Part shown: positions 34,621 through 42,809 of the stretch, piece after piece
Layout of the letters: the number at the start of each line of letters is the position of its first letter
How positions within the stretch are numbered: the first letter of the stretch is position 1
NCBI RefSeq assembly: GCF_000378505.1
Contig: NZ_KB899991.1
Location: 341,666-405,665, forward strand
DNA length: 64,000 nt
Origin: Modicisalibacter luteus DSM 23508
GTDB taxonomy: Bacteria > Pseudomonadota > Gammaproteobacteria > Pseudomonadales > Halomonadaceae
Reading direction: 5' to 3'
The notes under the pieces: generated by a model
Seen by the model: only the letters and a program-made list of their open reading frames with translations
Told to the model about the DNA's origin: nothing
Databases searched by the model: none
Made by a program: the position numbers and the translations under genes

Positions 34621-35334
34621 ATGAAGAGTGCCTCCCAATCCGTTGATATGCAGAGTTCCGTAACCAGCGGTCCGGAGATGTCACTATCGGATGTGATTGC
34701 CGACCGACTGCGCGAAGCCATTATCTCGGGAGCGTTTATGCCAGGCAGGCCACTGGTTGAATCCAGGCTCTGTGAAACACACCAAGCGTCGCGAAATACC
34801 ATTCGCGAGGCACTCCGCCAGCTCCGCTCGGAAGGGCTGGTCATCAATATTCGCAATAGAGGGGCCCAGGTCAGAACGCTAACGTTGGCGGATGTGCATG
34901 ATATTTATAAGGTAAGGCATGCCCTTGAGTTATCCGCCATTGAGCAGAGTGGCTTCGCCAGTGCCTTCCTCTTCGAAAGAATCTCGGCGGTTATTACTTC
35001 AAGTGAACAAGCGGTCCTACATAAAGACTGGAATAAGGTTGGCACCCGCAGCCTCAATTTTCATCAAGCCGTGGTCGGTCTTCTGGGAAGTGAGCGCCTT
35101 GATGCCTATTTCAGCATCATCGTGGCGCAGCTTAGGCTGGTGTTTTCCTTATCTGCGGACGAGGAGAGCTTCCAGACGGGATGGACTGCGAAGGATCGGC
35201 AAATTCATGACTACCTACTTAGTGGCCAACGTAAAGCGGCGGCGGATGCCATGAAGCTCTATCTGAAAGAATCCGAAGCAAGAATGGTTGACCTGGTGCG
35301 TTCAGTGAGCGGCCAGCCAATGATGACGAAATAA
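34621..35334 (+). CDS. GntR-family transcriptional regulator (FCD subfamily)
   Basis: 237 residues. The N-terminal winged HTH (LREAIISGAFMPGRPLVESRLCETHQASRNTIREALRQLRSEGLV) is followed by a helical ligand-binding FCD domain. It sits 100 bases after the ABC transporter gene and 14 bases before the DUF1989 gene on the same strand, so it is probably in the operon it controls. A palindrome in the promoter at 31971-31983 may be its site (inference). Confidence 0.87.
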   Translation: MKSASQSVDMQSSVTSGPEMSLSDVIADRLREAIISGAFMPGRPLVESRLCETHQASRNTIREALRQLRSEGLVINIRNRGAQVRTLTLADVHDIYKVRHALELSAIEQSGFASAFLFERISAVITSSEQAVLHKDWNKVGTRSLNFHQAVVGLLGSERLDAYFSIIVAQLRLVFSLSADEESFQTGWTAKDRQIHDYLLSGQRKAAADAMKLYLKESEARMVDLVRSVSGQPMMTK

Positions 35335-35348
35335 CAAGAGAGGATGCC

Positions 35349-36200
35349 ATGGCAGATCAACCCGCAGCCTACCAGCCTTCAGCAAACGGTGCCTTCGCTA
35401 TCGATAAGGCGTTCTACCAGACGATTGCTGATGGGGATAAACGAACACTCGTGGATCGCTTCGTGATTCCGATACGAAGCGGCCAGGCCTGGAAGGTGCC
35501 CGCCGGGCATGTATTCCGAATACTGACGAATGACGGCCCCCAGGTCGGCGACTTGAACCTCTGGAATTACAACAATCCCCGTGAGCGCATGTGGGCGGCT
35601 AGAACCCGGCAGCTCCAGAAAGCTCATGTCAGTACCTTCGATCGGTTGTGGTCGAATCTTCCGTATCTTCGCCCCATGGTCACGATCACCCACGATACAC
35701 TCGCTGACTACGGCATCGACGAGGATGGCGGGCGTGTCCATGACCTTCTCGGCAGCCGATGTGACCCTTACGTGAACAAGCTCCTGACAGGCGAAGACTT
35801 CCACTTTCATTGCCACTCGAACCTGGTTCGCGCTGTCTTGCCTTATGGCTTAACAGAGTTCGATGTACATGACGTACTGAATGTTTTCCAATGCACAGGA
35901 TTGAACACTGCTGACCAGTACTTCATGAAAGCCTGCCCGGCCCAGAAAGGCGACTTTATTGAATTCTTCGCCGAGATAGATCTGCTGTGTGCCCTATCCA
36001 CCTGCCCGGGAGGCGATCTGTCCGTGCCGCTATGGGGACCCGATGCCAGAGATCCCATCGACGTGTGCCGCCCCCTCACTGTCGAGGTGTTTGCGCTGGA
36101 TAGTGGGCTGCTAAAAGGCTGGTCTCAGCCCGAACCTGTTCACTACCCCGCCCTGCATGGAATGCATCCAGACCAGGTCAAATGGCCACAGTCACAATGA
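35349..36200 (+). CDS. DUF1989 (urea carboxylase-associated) protein
   Basis: 283 residues. Conserved DUF1989 features are visible: the N-terminal beta region with IRSGQAWKVPAGHVFRI, GPQVGDLNLWN, then a Cys/His cluster HCHSNLVRAVLPYGL, HDVLNVFQCTGLN and GDFIEFFAEIDLLCALSTCPGGD. Family members occur next to urea carboxylase or aminomethyltransferase-type genes and probably bind a metal through the Cys/His residues; the reaction is not established. Placement behind an amidase/ABC/GntR group fits nitrogen scavenging from ureides or carbamoyl compounds. Confidence 0.85.
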   Translation: MADQPAAYQPSANGAFAIDKAFYQTIADGDKRTLVDRFVIPIRSGQAWKVPAGHVFRILTNDGPQVGDLNLWNYNNPRERMWAARTRQLQKAHVSTFDRLWSNLPYLRPMVTITHDTLADYGIDEDGGRVHDLLGSRCDPYVNKLLTGEDFHFHCHSNLVRAVLPYGLTEFDVHDVLNVFQCTGLNTADQYFMKACPAQKGDFIEFFAEIDLLCALSTCPGGDLSVPLWGPDARDPIDVCRPLTVEVFALDSGLLKGWSQPEPVHYPALHGMHPDQVKWPQSQ

Positions 36201-36637
36201 GGATTTCCACGATCGATGGCTAGGAGCGGCGTGGTCGGGGTTTGCTAGACAATCTTTCGACAACCGCCGCTGTCTCGTTCGATAAACCTAGGCCACCGTA
36301 AACCAGACGAGCACTGGCCCCTCGCATGGCTTGGATAAGACGGCACGCAACACTGGCACGATAGTCGGAGCGGATAAACCGGAAGCAACGCCCCGGACGT
36401 TTTACACGGCACCTGCTGGTTCATTTCCTGAATAACTATCCATCAGTCCGGCCACTCAGCGCCCATCAGGACAAGGCCTATAGGGATTATGCTTGAGCGT
36501 GGGCGGAAGGACCCCAGAGATTGCGCAACGGTTCATCCACTCTTTTACGTGACCAAACAGCACATGTTACCCGTAGCGCACGCCGAGCATTATGCATAAA
36601 GCCAACTTCACACATTAATAGCGGACCACACACCTAC
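36201..36637. other. intergenic stretch before the IS5-family element
   Basis: No coding frame I can support. A motif near 36590-36632 (TGCATAAA...CACATTAA...GCGGACC) partly repeats the one at 25811-25861. The rest is featureless to me. Confidence 0.4.
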
Positions 36638-37552
36638 GCTTTGTCTGAAAAAGATGTCTTGCTAGCCTTTCCTCCGTCAGGCTGGGAGGTGTAGTCATGG
36701 CAGGACGTTACGAGATTTCCGATCAGGGTTGGGCATTGATTGAAGATATCGTTTCGCCTGACATGCCCGCTGGGCGTGGACGTCCACGGCGCGATGACCG
36801 ACAGATGCTCAACGGCATTTTTCTGGATCCTCTGTTCCGGGGCCAAATGGCGGGATCTGCCCGAGCGCTTCGGCCCGTGGAAAACGGTCTATCAGCGCTT
36901 TCGTCAGTGGCGAGATGACGGCACGCTCGAACGTATCCTGTCACGCCTTCACCTGAAGCTGCGGGAAGATGGCTATATGGACCTCGATACCTGGATGGCC
37001 GATTCCACCTCGATTCGAGCGACTCGCTCTGCCGCTGGCGGCGGTAAAAAGGGGGCTCTCAGGAGCCGTTAGACCATGCCCTTGGGCGAAGCCGAGGCGG
37101 CCTGACGACCAAGATCCACCTGGTTTGCGATACCAACGGCGTGCCCTGAGCTTCCTGCTATCGCCTGGCCAGCATGCCGATCCACGCTATCTCGTTCCTG
37201 TTATGGAGCAGATCCGCTTGCCAGGCCATGCGGGACGTCCACGCAAGCGCTGCCGTCATCTGCTGGCCGGCCGAGGTTACGATAGTGATCGATTGCGTCC
37301 ATACTGCGACCGATACGGAATACGACCGGCGATCCGGCGCCGACAGATGCACCGCCGCCCCAAGCCAGGACTACCACGCCTGTTCGAACGCCCGCGTTAT
37401 CGGCGTCGCAATGTGATAGAGCGTCTATTTGGCTGGATGAAGGAAAAGCGGCGACTCTGTACCCGCTACGACAAGCTGGCGGAAAGTTACCGCGCCATGG
37501 TCACGCTGGCCTGCATCGAGCGCTGTTTGCGGATCTATTTTTCAGACGAAGC
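36638..37552 (+). mobile_element. IS5-family insertion sequence with multiply frameshifted transposase
   Basis: Terminal inverted repeats are recognisable: GCTTTGTCTGAAAAAGATG on the left and, read inward from the right, GCTTCGTCTGAAAAATAGA. The transposase begins at 36697 (MAGRYEISDQGWALIEDI) and ends at 37556 region with YRRRNVIERLFGWMKEKRRL and CIERCLRIYF, the C-terminal DDE part. Between, the product is spread over three frames: shift near 36820 (after QMLNGIF to WILCSGAKWRDLPERFG), another near 37060 and another near 37145 where a TGA interrupts. A single programmed shift could be natural in this family, but three breaks mean the element is dead. A fragment of a related copy lies at 47455-47745. 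Confidence 0.85.
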
Positions 37553-37783
37553 TTAGCCCATCAGCTCATGCAGGCCTCGTGTAATTCCGGCTTTGCGCAT
37601 CTCGATAGCGCAGCACTTGGCCTTCTATGACAGGCTCAACGGTGCTGACTGCAATGATGATAATTAATGATGGATGCTGTAAGCCCCGGTCGTTTAATGA
37701 ATCCTGTCAGGGCGCGCTCCTCTGCTAGCTTAGGAGCATGGTGGTGAGTAGTGAGCCAACCGGACCGGGGCGTATATCGATCG

Positions 37784-38887
37784 TTACTGTATCGCCTTAG
37801 GGCGCATTCCAAAAAGTGCCTCATAGCGTGCAGCGTACTTGGGCCAGGCTTGGGGATTGACTAAGCGTGGGGGTACATGCCCATCCAAAGTATGGATGAT
37901 CTGCTCGGCGGCCCAACATGCAATGTTACGGCGTGCTTCGTGCGTCACGCCTGCAGTATGATAAGTCGCCACCACATTCTGCATGGCTAGCAATGGGTTA
38001 TCGAGCGCCGGTGGTTCTACGTCCCATACGTCGATGCCAGCACCGGCTAAATGGCCGCTCTGCAATGCCTCGGTTAAAGCATGCTCAGAATGAATCCCCC
38101 CCCTCGCAGTCGTAATAAATGCCGCACCAGGTTTCATAGCCTGAAATGCAACAGCATCCATTAAGTTAAGCGTCTCGTCATTCCGTGGACAGTGCAGCGA
38201 GACATAATCGGCTTCCGCCAACAGCGTTTCCATTGTAACTTTTTTAGCATTCCGCTCGGCTACTGTCGCATCATCCAGCGCCGGGTCATAAGCAATGACG
38301 CGCATGCCGAACGCTTTAGCAAGAGCGGCGACCCTACGGCCGATATGTCCGATCCCTACAAGCCCCAAGGTTTTTCCTGAAATTTCACGGCCCATCAGTT
38401 CTTCACGACTAAATCCTCGCTCACACCGAAGGTAACGGTCAGCCTCGCAGAGGCGCTTGGAGACACTAATCATCAGGCCAATGGTGTGCTCTGCCACTGA
38501 CTGAGCATTCGCTCCCGACTGGCACAAGACGAGGACGCCAGCCTCCGTACACGCCTCAACGTCTACCGTATCGTACCCGGAACCAGATGCCGACACGCAC
38601 AATAGATTAGGTGCTCGGGCGAGCAGGTTAGCATTAGCGTACCAACGCTCGGGAGTTTCATCTTTGGCGGACGAGATCTGGTAAGCATGGGCCTGCTCCA
38701 GCGCCTCAGAGGTTGTTTGTTCATCTGCGTCGAGATCAATGGTATTCAAAATGTAGTCAGGATTGGCGTCGAAGGTTTCTTGCATCACCGGGTGATACCA
38801 AACATTCAAGCGGATGACGGATTTAGGATATACAGCTGAATTTTTTGAAAACAAAGCCCTTTCCTCATTTGAGATAATAATGTTCAT
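37784..38887 (-). CDS. D-2-hydroxyacid dehydrogenase (NAD-binding, PGDH-like)
   Basis: 367 residues. The NAD-binding fingerprint GLVGIGHIGRRVAALAKAFGMRVIAYDP (about 172-200) is textbook for the family. The catalytic set follows: Arg in FITTARGGIHSEHAL, Glu in GIDVWDVEPPALDNPLL and His in VVATYHTAGVTHEAR. Such enzymes interconvert 2-oxoacids and D-2-hydroxyacids. It lies 48 bases downstream of a FMN alpha-hydroxyacid oxidase gene on the same strand and in the same cluster as an RraA-like aldolase, so it probably handles a hydroxy or oxo intermediate of the same pathway. The N-terminal ~30 residues are atypical; a start at the internal MQETF is possible. Confidence 0.87.
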   Translation of the reverse strand: MNIIISNEERALFSKNSAVYPKSVIRLNVWYHPVMQETFDANPDYILNTIDLDADEQTTSEALEQAHAYQISSAKDETPERWYANANLLARAPNLLCVSASGSGYDTVDVEACTEAGVLVLCQSGANAQSVAEHTIGLMISVSKRLCEADRYLRCERGFSREELMGREISGKTLGLVGIGHIGRRVAALAKAFGMRVIAYDPALDDATVAERNAKKVTMETLLAEADYVSLHCPRNDETLNLMDAVAFQAMKPGAAFITTARGGIHSEHALTEALQSGHLAGAGIDVWDVEPPALDNPLLAMQNVVATYHTAGVTHEARRNIACWAAEQIIHTLDGHVPPRLVNPQAWPKYAARYEALFGMRPKAIQ

Positions 38888-38935
38888 CCGGGTGCTGGAG
38901 CGTATCGTAAATTACTCACTGCGCTTCCTTGAGCA

Positions 38936-40177
38936 TCAGCCGGGGAGTTTGTAGAGATGATCAGCACGCAACTGAGTTAAATCAGTGATACCTAACAAGG
39001 CCATGTCTCGCATGATCTCAGAGGACAAAATATCAATCGCATGTGTAACACCGGCTTCACCCGCGCAGGCCGCCGCAAAGCCGAAGGGACGACCCACGAA
39101 GACAAAGCTAGCCCCCAGTGCCAATGCTTTCAGAACATCTGTACCTCGACGGAAGCCACTATCGATCATCACAGGAATATCGCCTACCGCCTTTACAATG
39201 TCGGGAAGTATGGTCAGGGGCGCGATAGCCCCATCCAGTTGCCTGCCACCATGGTTAGACACAATGAGGCCGTCGGCGCCGAGACGGCTTGCTTTAATGG
39301 CATCGTCGGGATGTAACACGCCTTTAAGTATCAGCGGACCAGACCAAAGTTCTCGAATGAAGGCCATATCATCCCAATTGAGATGACCTCGCCCCGAGAT
39401 ATCGCGATTAACGCTCGATGAAAAAATCGGCGCGCCGCGCGTGGCGTAATTGTTTTCGAAGTGAGGCAGCCCATGCTTCGATATGGTCTTGAAGAAAGTA
39501 TTAAACAACCAACTGGGGTGACTCAGCCCATCCCAAGCCAGCCCCAGACTAGGGCGTAGCGGGGAAGAAAATCCCGCGCGCCGGTTATTCTCAGGATTAG
39601 TAGCTACAGGCGTATCTAATGTGATCACCAAGTGATGAAAGCCAGCCGCCCTGACACGCTCGACAAGGGCCCGAATCTCATCTCTTCCAGCGGGAAGGTA
39701 AGCTTGGAACCAAACCGAGTCACCAAAGCTGGAAGCATCTTCCAAGCGGATCAGAGATGAACCACTCATAATCATAGGAATTCCTGCCTGGTGAGCAGCG
39801 CTGGCCAGGACGAGATCCCCACGATAAGCGGATAATGCACTCAGACCCATTGGCGCTATGCCAAAAGGAGCGCGGTACGGCTTGCCAAGCAGGGTCGTGG
39901 CTTGGGACGTTTGAGAAACGTCAATAAGTACTCGAGGAATAAAGCTATAGCTATCAAACGACTTAGCGTTCGCCGCCTTAGATTTACCATCCTCAGCCGA
40001 ATTGGCTATGTATGAGAAAATGGCACGTGGTAAATGCTTACGTGCAGCATGTTCGAAGTCATGCAAGTTGAGGATCTTGGCCAGACATCGATTACCCCTG
40101 GGAACGGCCGGAGCCTGCCGGGATGCAACGCTTTTGAGCACCTCTAGAGTCCGCATAGATAATTGCCCTACTTCCAT
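38936..40177 (-). CDS. FMN-dependent alpha-hydroxyacid oxidase/dehydrogenase (LldD-like)
   Basis: 413 residues. FMN/active-site motifs are clear: LPRAIFSYIANSAEDG near the start, ILKGV with the FMN Lys, GLIVSNHGGRQLDGA (about 302-316) with the catalytic His and Arg, and MIDSGFRRGTDVLKALALGAS with phosphate-binding residues. The family oxidises L-lactate, glycolate, mandelate or similar 2-hydroxyacids to 2-oxoacids. It is encoded 59 bases after the RraA-like gene. The N-terminus has about 35 extra residues; a second ATG at 40156 (residue 8) is equally possible. Confidence 0.88.
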   Translation of the reverse strand: MEVGQLSMRTLEVLKSVASRQAPAVPRGNRCLAKILNLHDFEHAARKHLPRAIFSYIANSAEDGKSKAANAKSFDSYSFIPRVLIDVSQTSQATTLLGKPYRAPFGIAPMGLSALSAYRGDLVLASAAHQAGIPMIMSGSSLIRLEDASSFGDSVWFQAYLPAGRDEIRALVERVRAAGFHHLVITLDTPVATNPENNRRAGFSSPLRPSLGLAWDGLSHPSWLFNTFFKTISKHGLPHFENNYATRGAPIFSSSVNRDISGRGHLNWDDMAFIRELWSGPLILKGVLHPDDAIKASRLGADGLIVSNHGGRQLDGAIAPLTILPDIVKAVGDIPVMIDSGFRRGTDVLKALALGASFVFVGRPFGFAAACAGEAGVTHAIDILSSEIMRDMALLGITDLTQLRADHLYKLPG

Positions 40178-40236
40178 CGAAGCTATCTATCACCGTTTGG
40201 CGAAGGCCGGGCTCGCCCGGCGATCGAATCGGTGGC

Positions 40237-40875
40237 TCAACGCACACCGAGGCGCTGCAATACTGGAGCGAGGTTCAACAGCTCAACTGTAGTCTTACCC
40301 TGCTCAAGCTGTTGGCGGATGCTTTCTTCCTTATCCTCACGTGCTCGAGAGGCATCTATTACCTCACTAATTCTTTCGGGGTCCACCACAACAACACCAT
40401 CTCGATCCCCAACAACGATGTCGCCTGGTTTGACCGCAACGCCGCCACAAATGACCGGCACATTGACACGTCCGGGCTGCGCCTTGTTGGTCGCTTTTAT
40501 AGACAGCCCCTTCGAAAAAACAGGGAAACCGAACTCAATAATAGTTTCGGCGTCACGTACCATTCCATCGATAACTAGTCCATGAATGCCTGCTTTCTGC
40601 GCCGCTAAGGTGAGGATGTCACCCCACGGTCCACCCTCAGTAAAGCCTTTCGCGTCAATGACTAGCACATCGCCGGGCTGGGCCTGAGTAATAGCATAAT
40701 GAATCATCAGGTTGTCGGCCGGGTAACAATCTACAGTCAGCGCTCTGCCTATCAAACGCCGAGCTGGCTCAAGCGGTTTGATGCAAGAGGACATGGCTCC
40801 AACCTGCCCCTGAGCTTCATGAATGGTAGCCGTGCCGAAGCTCTTCAGCGTTGCCAGTTGTTCTTGAGTTGGCAT
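40237..40875 (-). CDS. RraA-family protein (4-hydroxy-4-methyl-2-oxoglutarate aldolase / oxaloacetate decarboxylase type)
   Basis: 212 residues, the standard length. The metal-binding G-x-x-x-D-G-x-x-R-D motif is present as HGLVIDGMVRDAETI, and VKPGDIVVGDRDGVVVV matches the conserved C-terminal turn. HMG aldolases cleave 4-hydroxy-2-oxoacids to pyruvate; some RraA relatives only regulate RNase E, but the catalytic Arg-Asp pair here favours an aldolase. First gene of the minus-strand trio with the FMN oxidase and hydroxyacid dehydrogenase, divergent from the TctCBA operon. Confidence 0.85.
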   Translation of the reverse strand: MPTQEQLATLKSFGTATIHEAQGQVGAMSSCIKPLEPARRLIGRALTVDCYPADNLMIHYAITQAQPGDVLVIDAKGFTEGGPWGDILTLAAQKAGIHGLVIDGMVRDAETIIEFGFPVFSKGLSIKATNKAQPGRVNVPVICGGVAVKPGDIVVGDRDGVVVVDPERISEVIDASRAREDKEESIRQQLEQGKTTVELLNLAPVLQRLGVR

Positions 40876-41307
40876 CGTTAGCTATCTCCTAGAAATAATG
40901 TCGGTCGTGCTGTTTAATTTTTGACTGCTACTAGCGCTACCTCGGTGCACACACTAAACGCTCACTGTTTCGCTAACCTTCAGCCCGGCCTGGCCCTATG
41001 GTCCAAAGGCTGCGGCAGAGAGAAAACCTCCTACATATAGCCCATTAGCGTGATATACCTGAGTATCCCCTCCTCCTAAAATACAATAAAAGTACAATTA
41101 TAGGGGTATGTCTAGACACAGATGAGAATTAACCAGTACCACAAAAGTATAACAAGCAGAAAAACATCTTTTTTTTCAGACAGGTGGAGCCATTTGAAAA
41201 AAACATAGCGCTGCAGCTACCAACCATTGCTTGTCGGGTCCAAATAGCTGTGCTTGGATAGGATTGTGTGCAGATAAGAACAATCATTGCTACCCGAAGG
41301 AGAGTAC
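40876..41307. promoter_or_regulatory. divergent control region of the RraA and TctCBA operons
   Basis: 432 bases without a gene. It contains TGTCTAGACA, a perfect 10-bp palindrome at 41109-41118, and a direct repeat of TACAAT in an AT-rich run at 41080-41100, possible regulator sites. At 41165-41184 the sequence CATCTTTTTTTTCAGACAGG resembles an inward-facing end of the IS5-family element found at 36638, perhaps a solo end. Confidence 0.4.
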
Positions 41308-42270
41308 ATGAAGACCAGCTTCAGCAAGACTTTGCTTGTAATCGGCACAACTACGCTAATCTCAGGCCCCGCCCTAGCGGACTACCCTGAGCGACCGATA
41401 GAAATGATCATTGCCTACTCGGCAGGTGGCGGTACGGATATCGCGGCACGCACGCTTGTGCCTTATCTCGAAGAGCACCTCGGAACAGACATAACTGTGG
41501 TCAATCGGCCAGGTGCCGGCGGAGAGGTTGGGTTTACCGAGCTGGCCAAAGCCAAGCCCGATGGTTATACGATTGGCTTCATTAATACCCCAAACGTCAT
41601 TACGATCCCCATCGAGCGAGAAACTCGCTACGAAATAGATGACTTCGCGCCCATTGCGAGTGTTGTCGACGATCCTGCCGGCTTTAACGTCCATCCTGAA
41701 AGCCAATTCAAAACATTGGATGACCTAATCGAACACGCCAAAGCCAACCCGAATGATATTTCTTACGGTACTACCGGTGTCGGCTCAGATGACCACTTGG
41801 CTGCGCTAGCTCTTGAACGCCAAGCCGACATCAAAATGACCCACGTGCCCTTCCCAGGTTCGGCAGACGTTCGACAAGCTCTGATGGGTCAACACATCGA
41901 TCTTGGTATTTTTAACATGGGTGAGGCAGCCTCCGACGCCAAAGCTGGTCGGGTTCGCACACTGGCTCAGGGAGCTGAGAAGCGCTGGGAAAAAGCTCCC
42001 GATGTACCCACGCTTAAAGAGCAAGGCTACGATCTAGTCATCGGCTCCAACCGTGGGATTGCTGCCCCAGCCGGGGTTCCAGAAGACAGAATAAATAAGC
42101 TTTCGCAGGCTGTTGCCAAGGCCATGCAAGAAGAGGATTTCCAGGCTGCAGCAGATAAGCAAGCCCTGCCTCTGTACTATCAAAACCCGCAAGATTACCA
42201 GAAAACGCTCAATACTGCGCAAGAGCGCTTCCAGGCGCTCTGGGAAGAATCGCCTTGGTCTGAACAATAA
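41308..42270 (+). CDS. tctC: tripartite tricarboxylate transporter substrate-binding protein (TctC/Bug family)
   Basis: 320 residues from the ATG at 41308, which follows GGAG. The signal peptide ends near GPALA-DYPERP. The Bug-family motifs are in place: YPERPIEMIIAYSAGGGTDIAART at the mature N-terminus, VVNRPGAGGEVG, and ISYGTTGVGSDDHLAALALE, which surround the ligand in known structures. Bug proteins bind carboxylates such as tricarboxylates, glutamate or nicotinate. It is followed by a strong hairpin and then tctB and tctA. Confidence 0.92.
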   Translation: MKTSFSKTLLVIGTTTLISGPALADYPERPIEMIIAYSAGGGTDIAARTLVPYLEEHLGTDITVVNRPGAGGEVGFTELAKAKPDGYTIGFINTPNVITIPIERETRYEIDDFAPIASVVDDPAGFNVHPESQFKTLDDLIEHAKANPNDISYGTTGVGSDDHLAALALERQADIKMTHVPFPGSADVRQALMGQHIDLGIFNMGEAASDAKAGRVRTLAQGAEKRWEKAPDVPTLKEQGYDLVIGSNRGIAAPAGVPEDRINKLSQAVAKAMQEEDFQAAADKQALPLYYQNPQDYQKTLNTAQERFQALWEESPWSEQ

Positions 42271-42285
42271 ATAAGGCCGGAGCCA

Positions 42286-42319
42286 GCGGTACTAGGGCCT
42301 CGCATCGCCCTAGTACCGC
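42286..42319 (+). terminator. strong hairpin between tctC and tctB
   Basis: GCGGTACTAGGGC and GCCCTAGTACCGC form a perfect 13-bp stem with an 8-base loop, 15 bases after the tctC stop. No T-run follows. It probably stabilises tctC mRNA or attenuates readthrough, which would give more binding protein than membrane subunits. Confidence 0.6.
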
Positions 42320-42346
42320 CCTTCCTACTCAAGAGCGAGAAAGTTT

Positions 42347-42799
42347 ATGCGCCAAGCAAGCGTAGAACTCGGAGTCGCGTCATTAGGGGCACTCTTGAGC
42401 ATGATAGGTGTTGTGCACGCCATGGGCTTCCCTAGGGGCTCTGCCTACTTGCCCACGGCTGTGTTGAGTTTGCTTTCACTTTTGCTTGTGGTGTGGTCAG
42501 CTAAGGCACTTATTCTTACCCTAAAGAATTGCACCGAAGCTTTTGATATTCAGAAAGCGGAAGTAAAACGATTCGTGGTGCTCATCGTTGCCTCGATTGC
42601 CCTTATCTCGGTCGCTCCTTGGATAGGGTTTACCACAACGTTTCTGTTATTTGTCCCACTGACCGGCTTCCTGCTGGGTTACCGCAATTGGAAAGGACTC
42701 GTATCAGCGGGGGTTATATTCGCCTCTCTTGTCTATTTAGTTTTTGTAACCTTACTAAGCCGTCCTCTCCCCACCGAGCTATATATGCGTCTCTTATAA
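42347..42799 (+). CDS. tctB: tripartite tricarboxylate transporter small membrane subunit (TctB)
   Basis: 150 residues with four hydrophobic segments, the TctB topology. The first segments (LGVASLGALLSMIGVVHAMGFPRGSAYLPTAVLSLLSL) include the P-x-x-x conserved loop of the family. It ends 10 bases before tctA, whose product it assists in the inner membrane. Confidence 0.87.
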   Translation: MRQASVELGVASLGALLSMIGVVHAMGFPRGSAYLPTAVLSLLSLLLVVWSAKALILTLKNCTEAFDIQKAEVKRFVVLIVASIALISVAPWIGFTTTFLLFVPLTGFLLGYRNWKGLVSAGVIFASLVYLVFVTLLSRPLPTELYMRLL

Positions 42800-42809
42800 G
42801 GTGTGAGTT

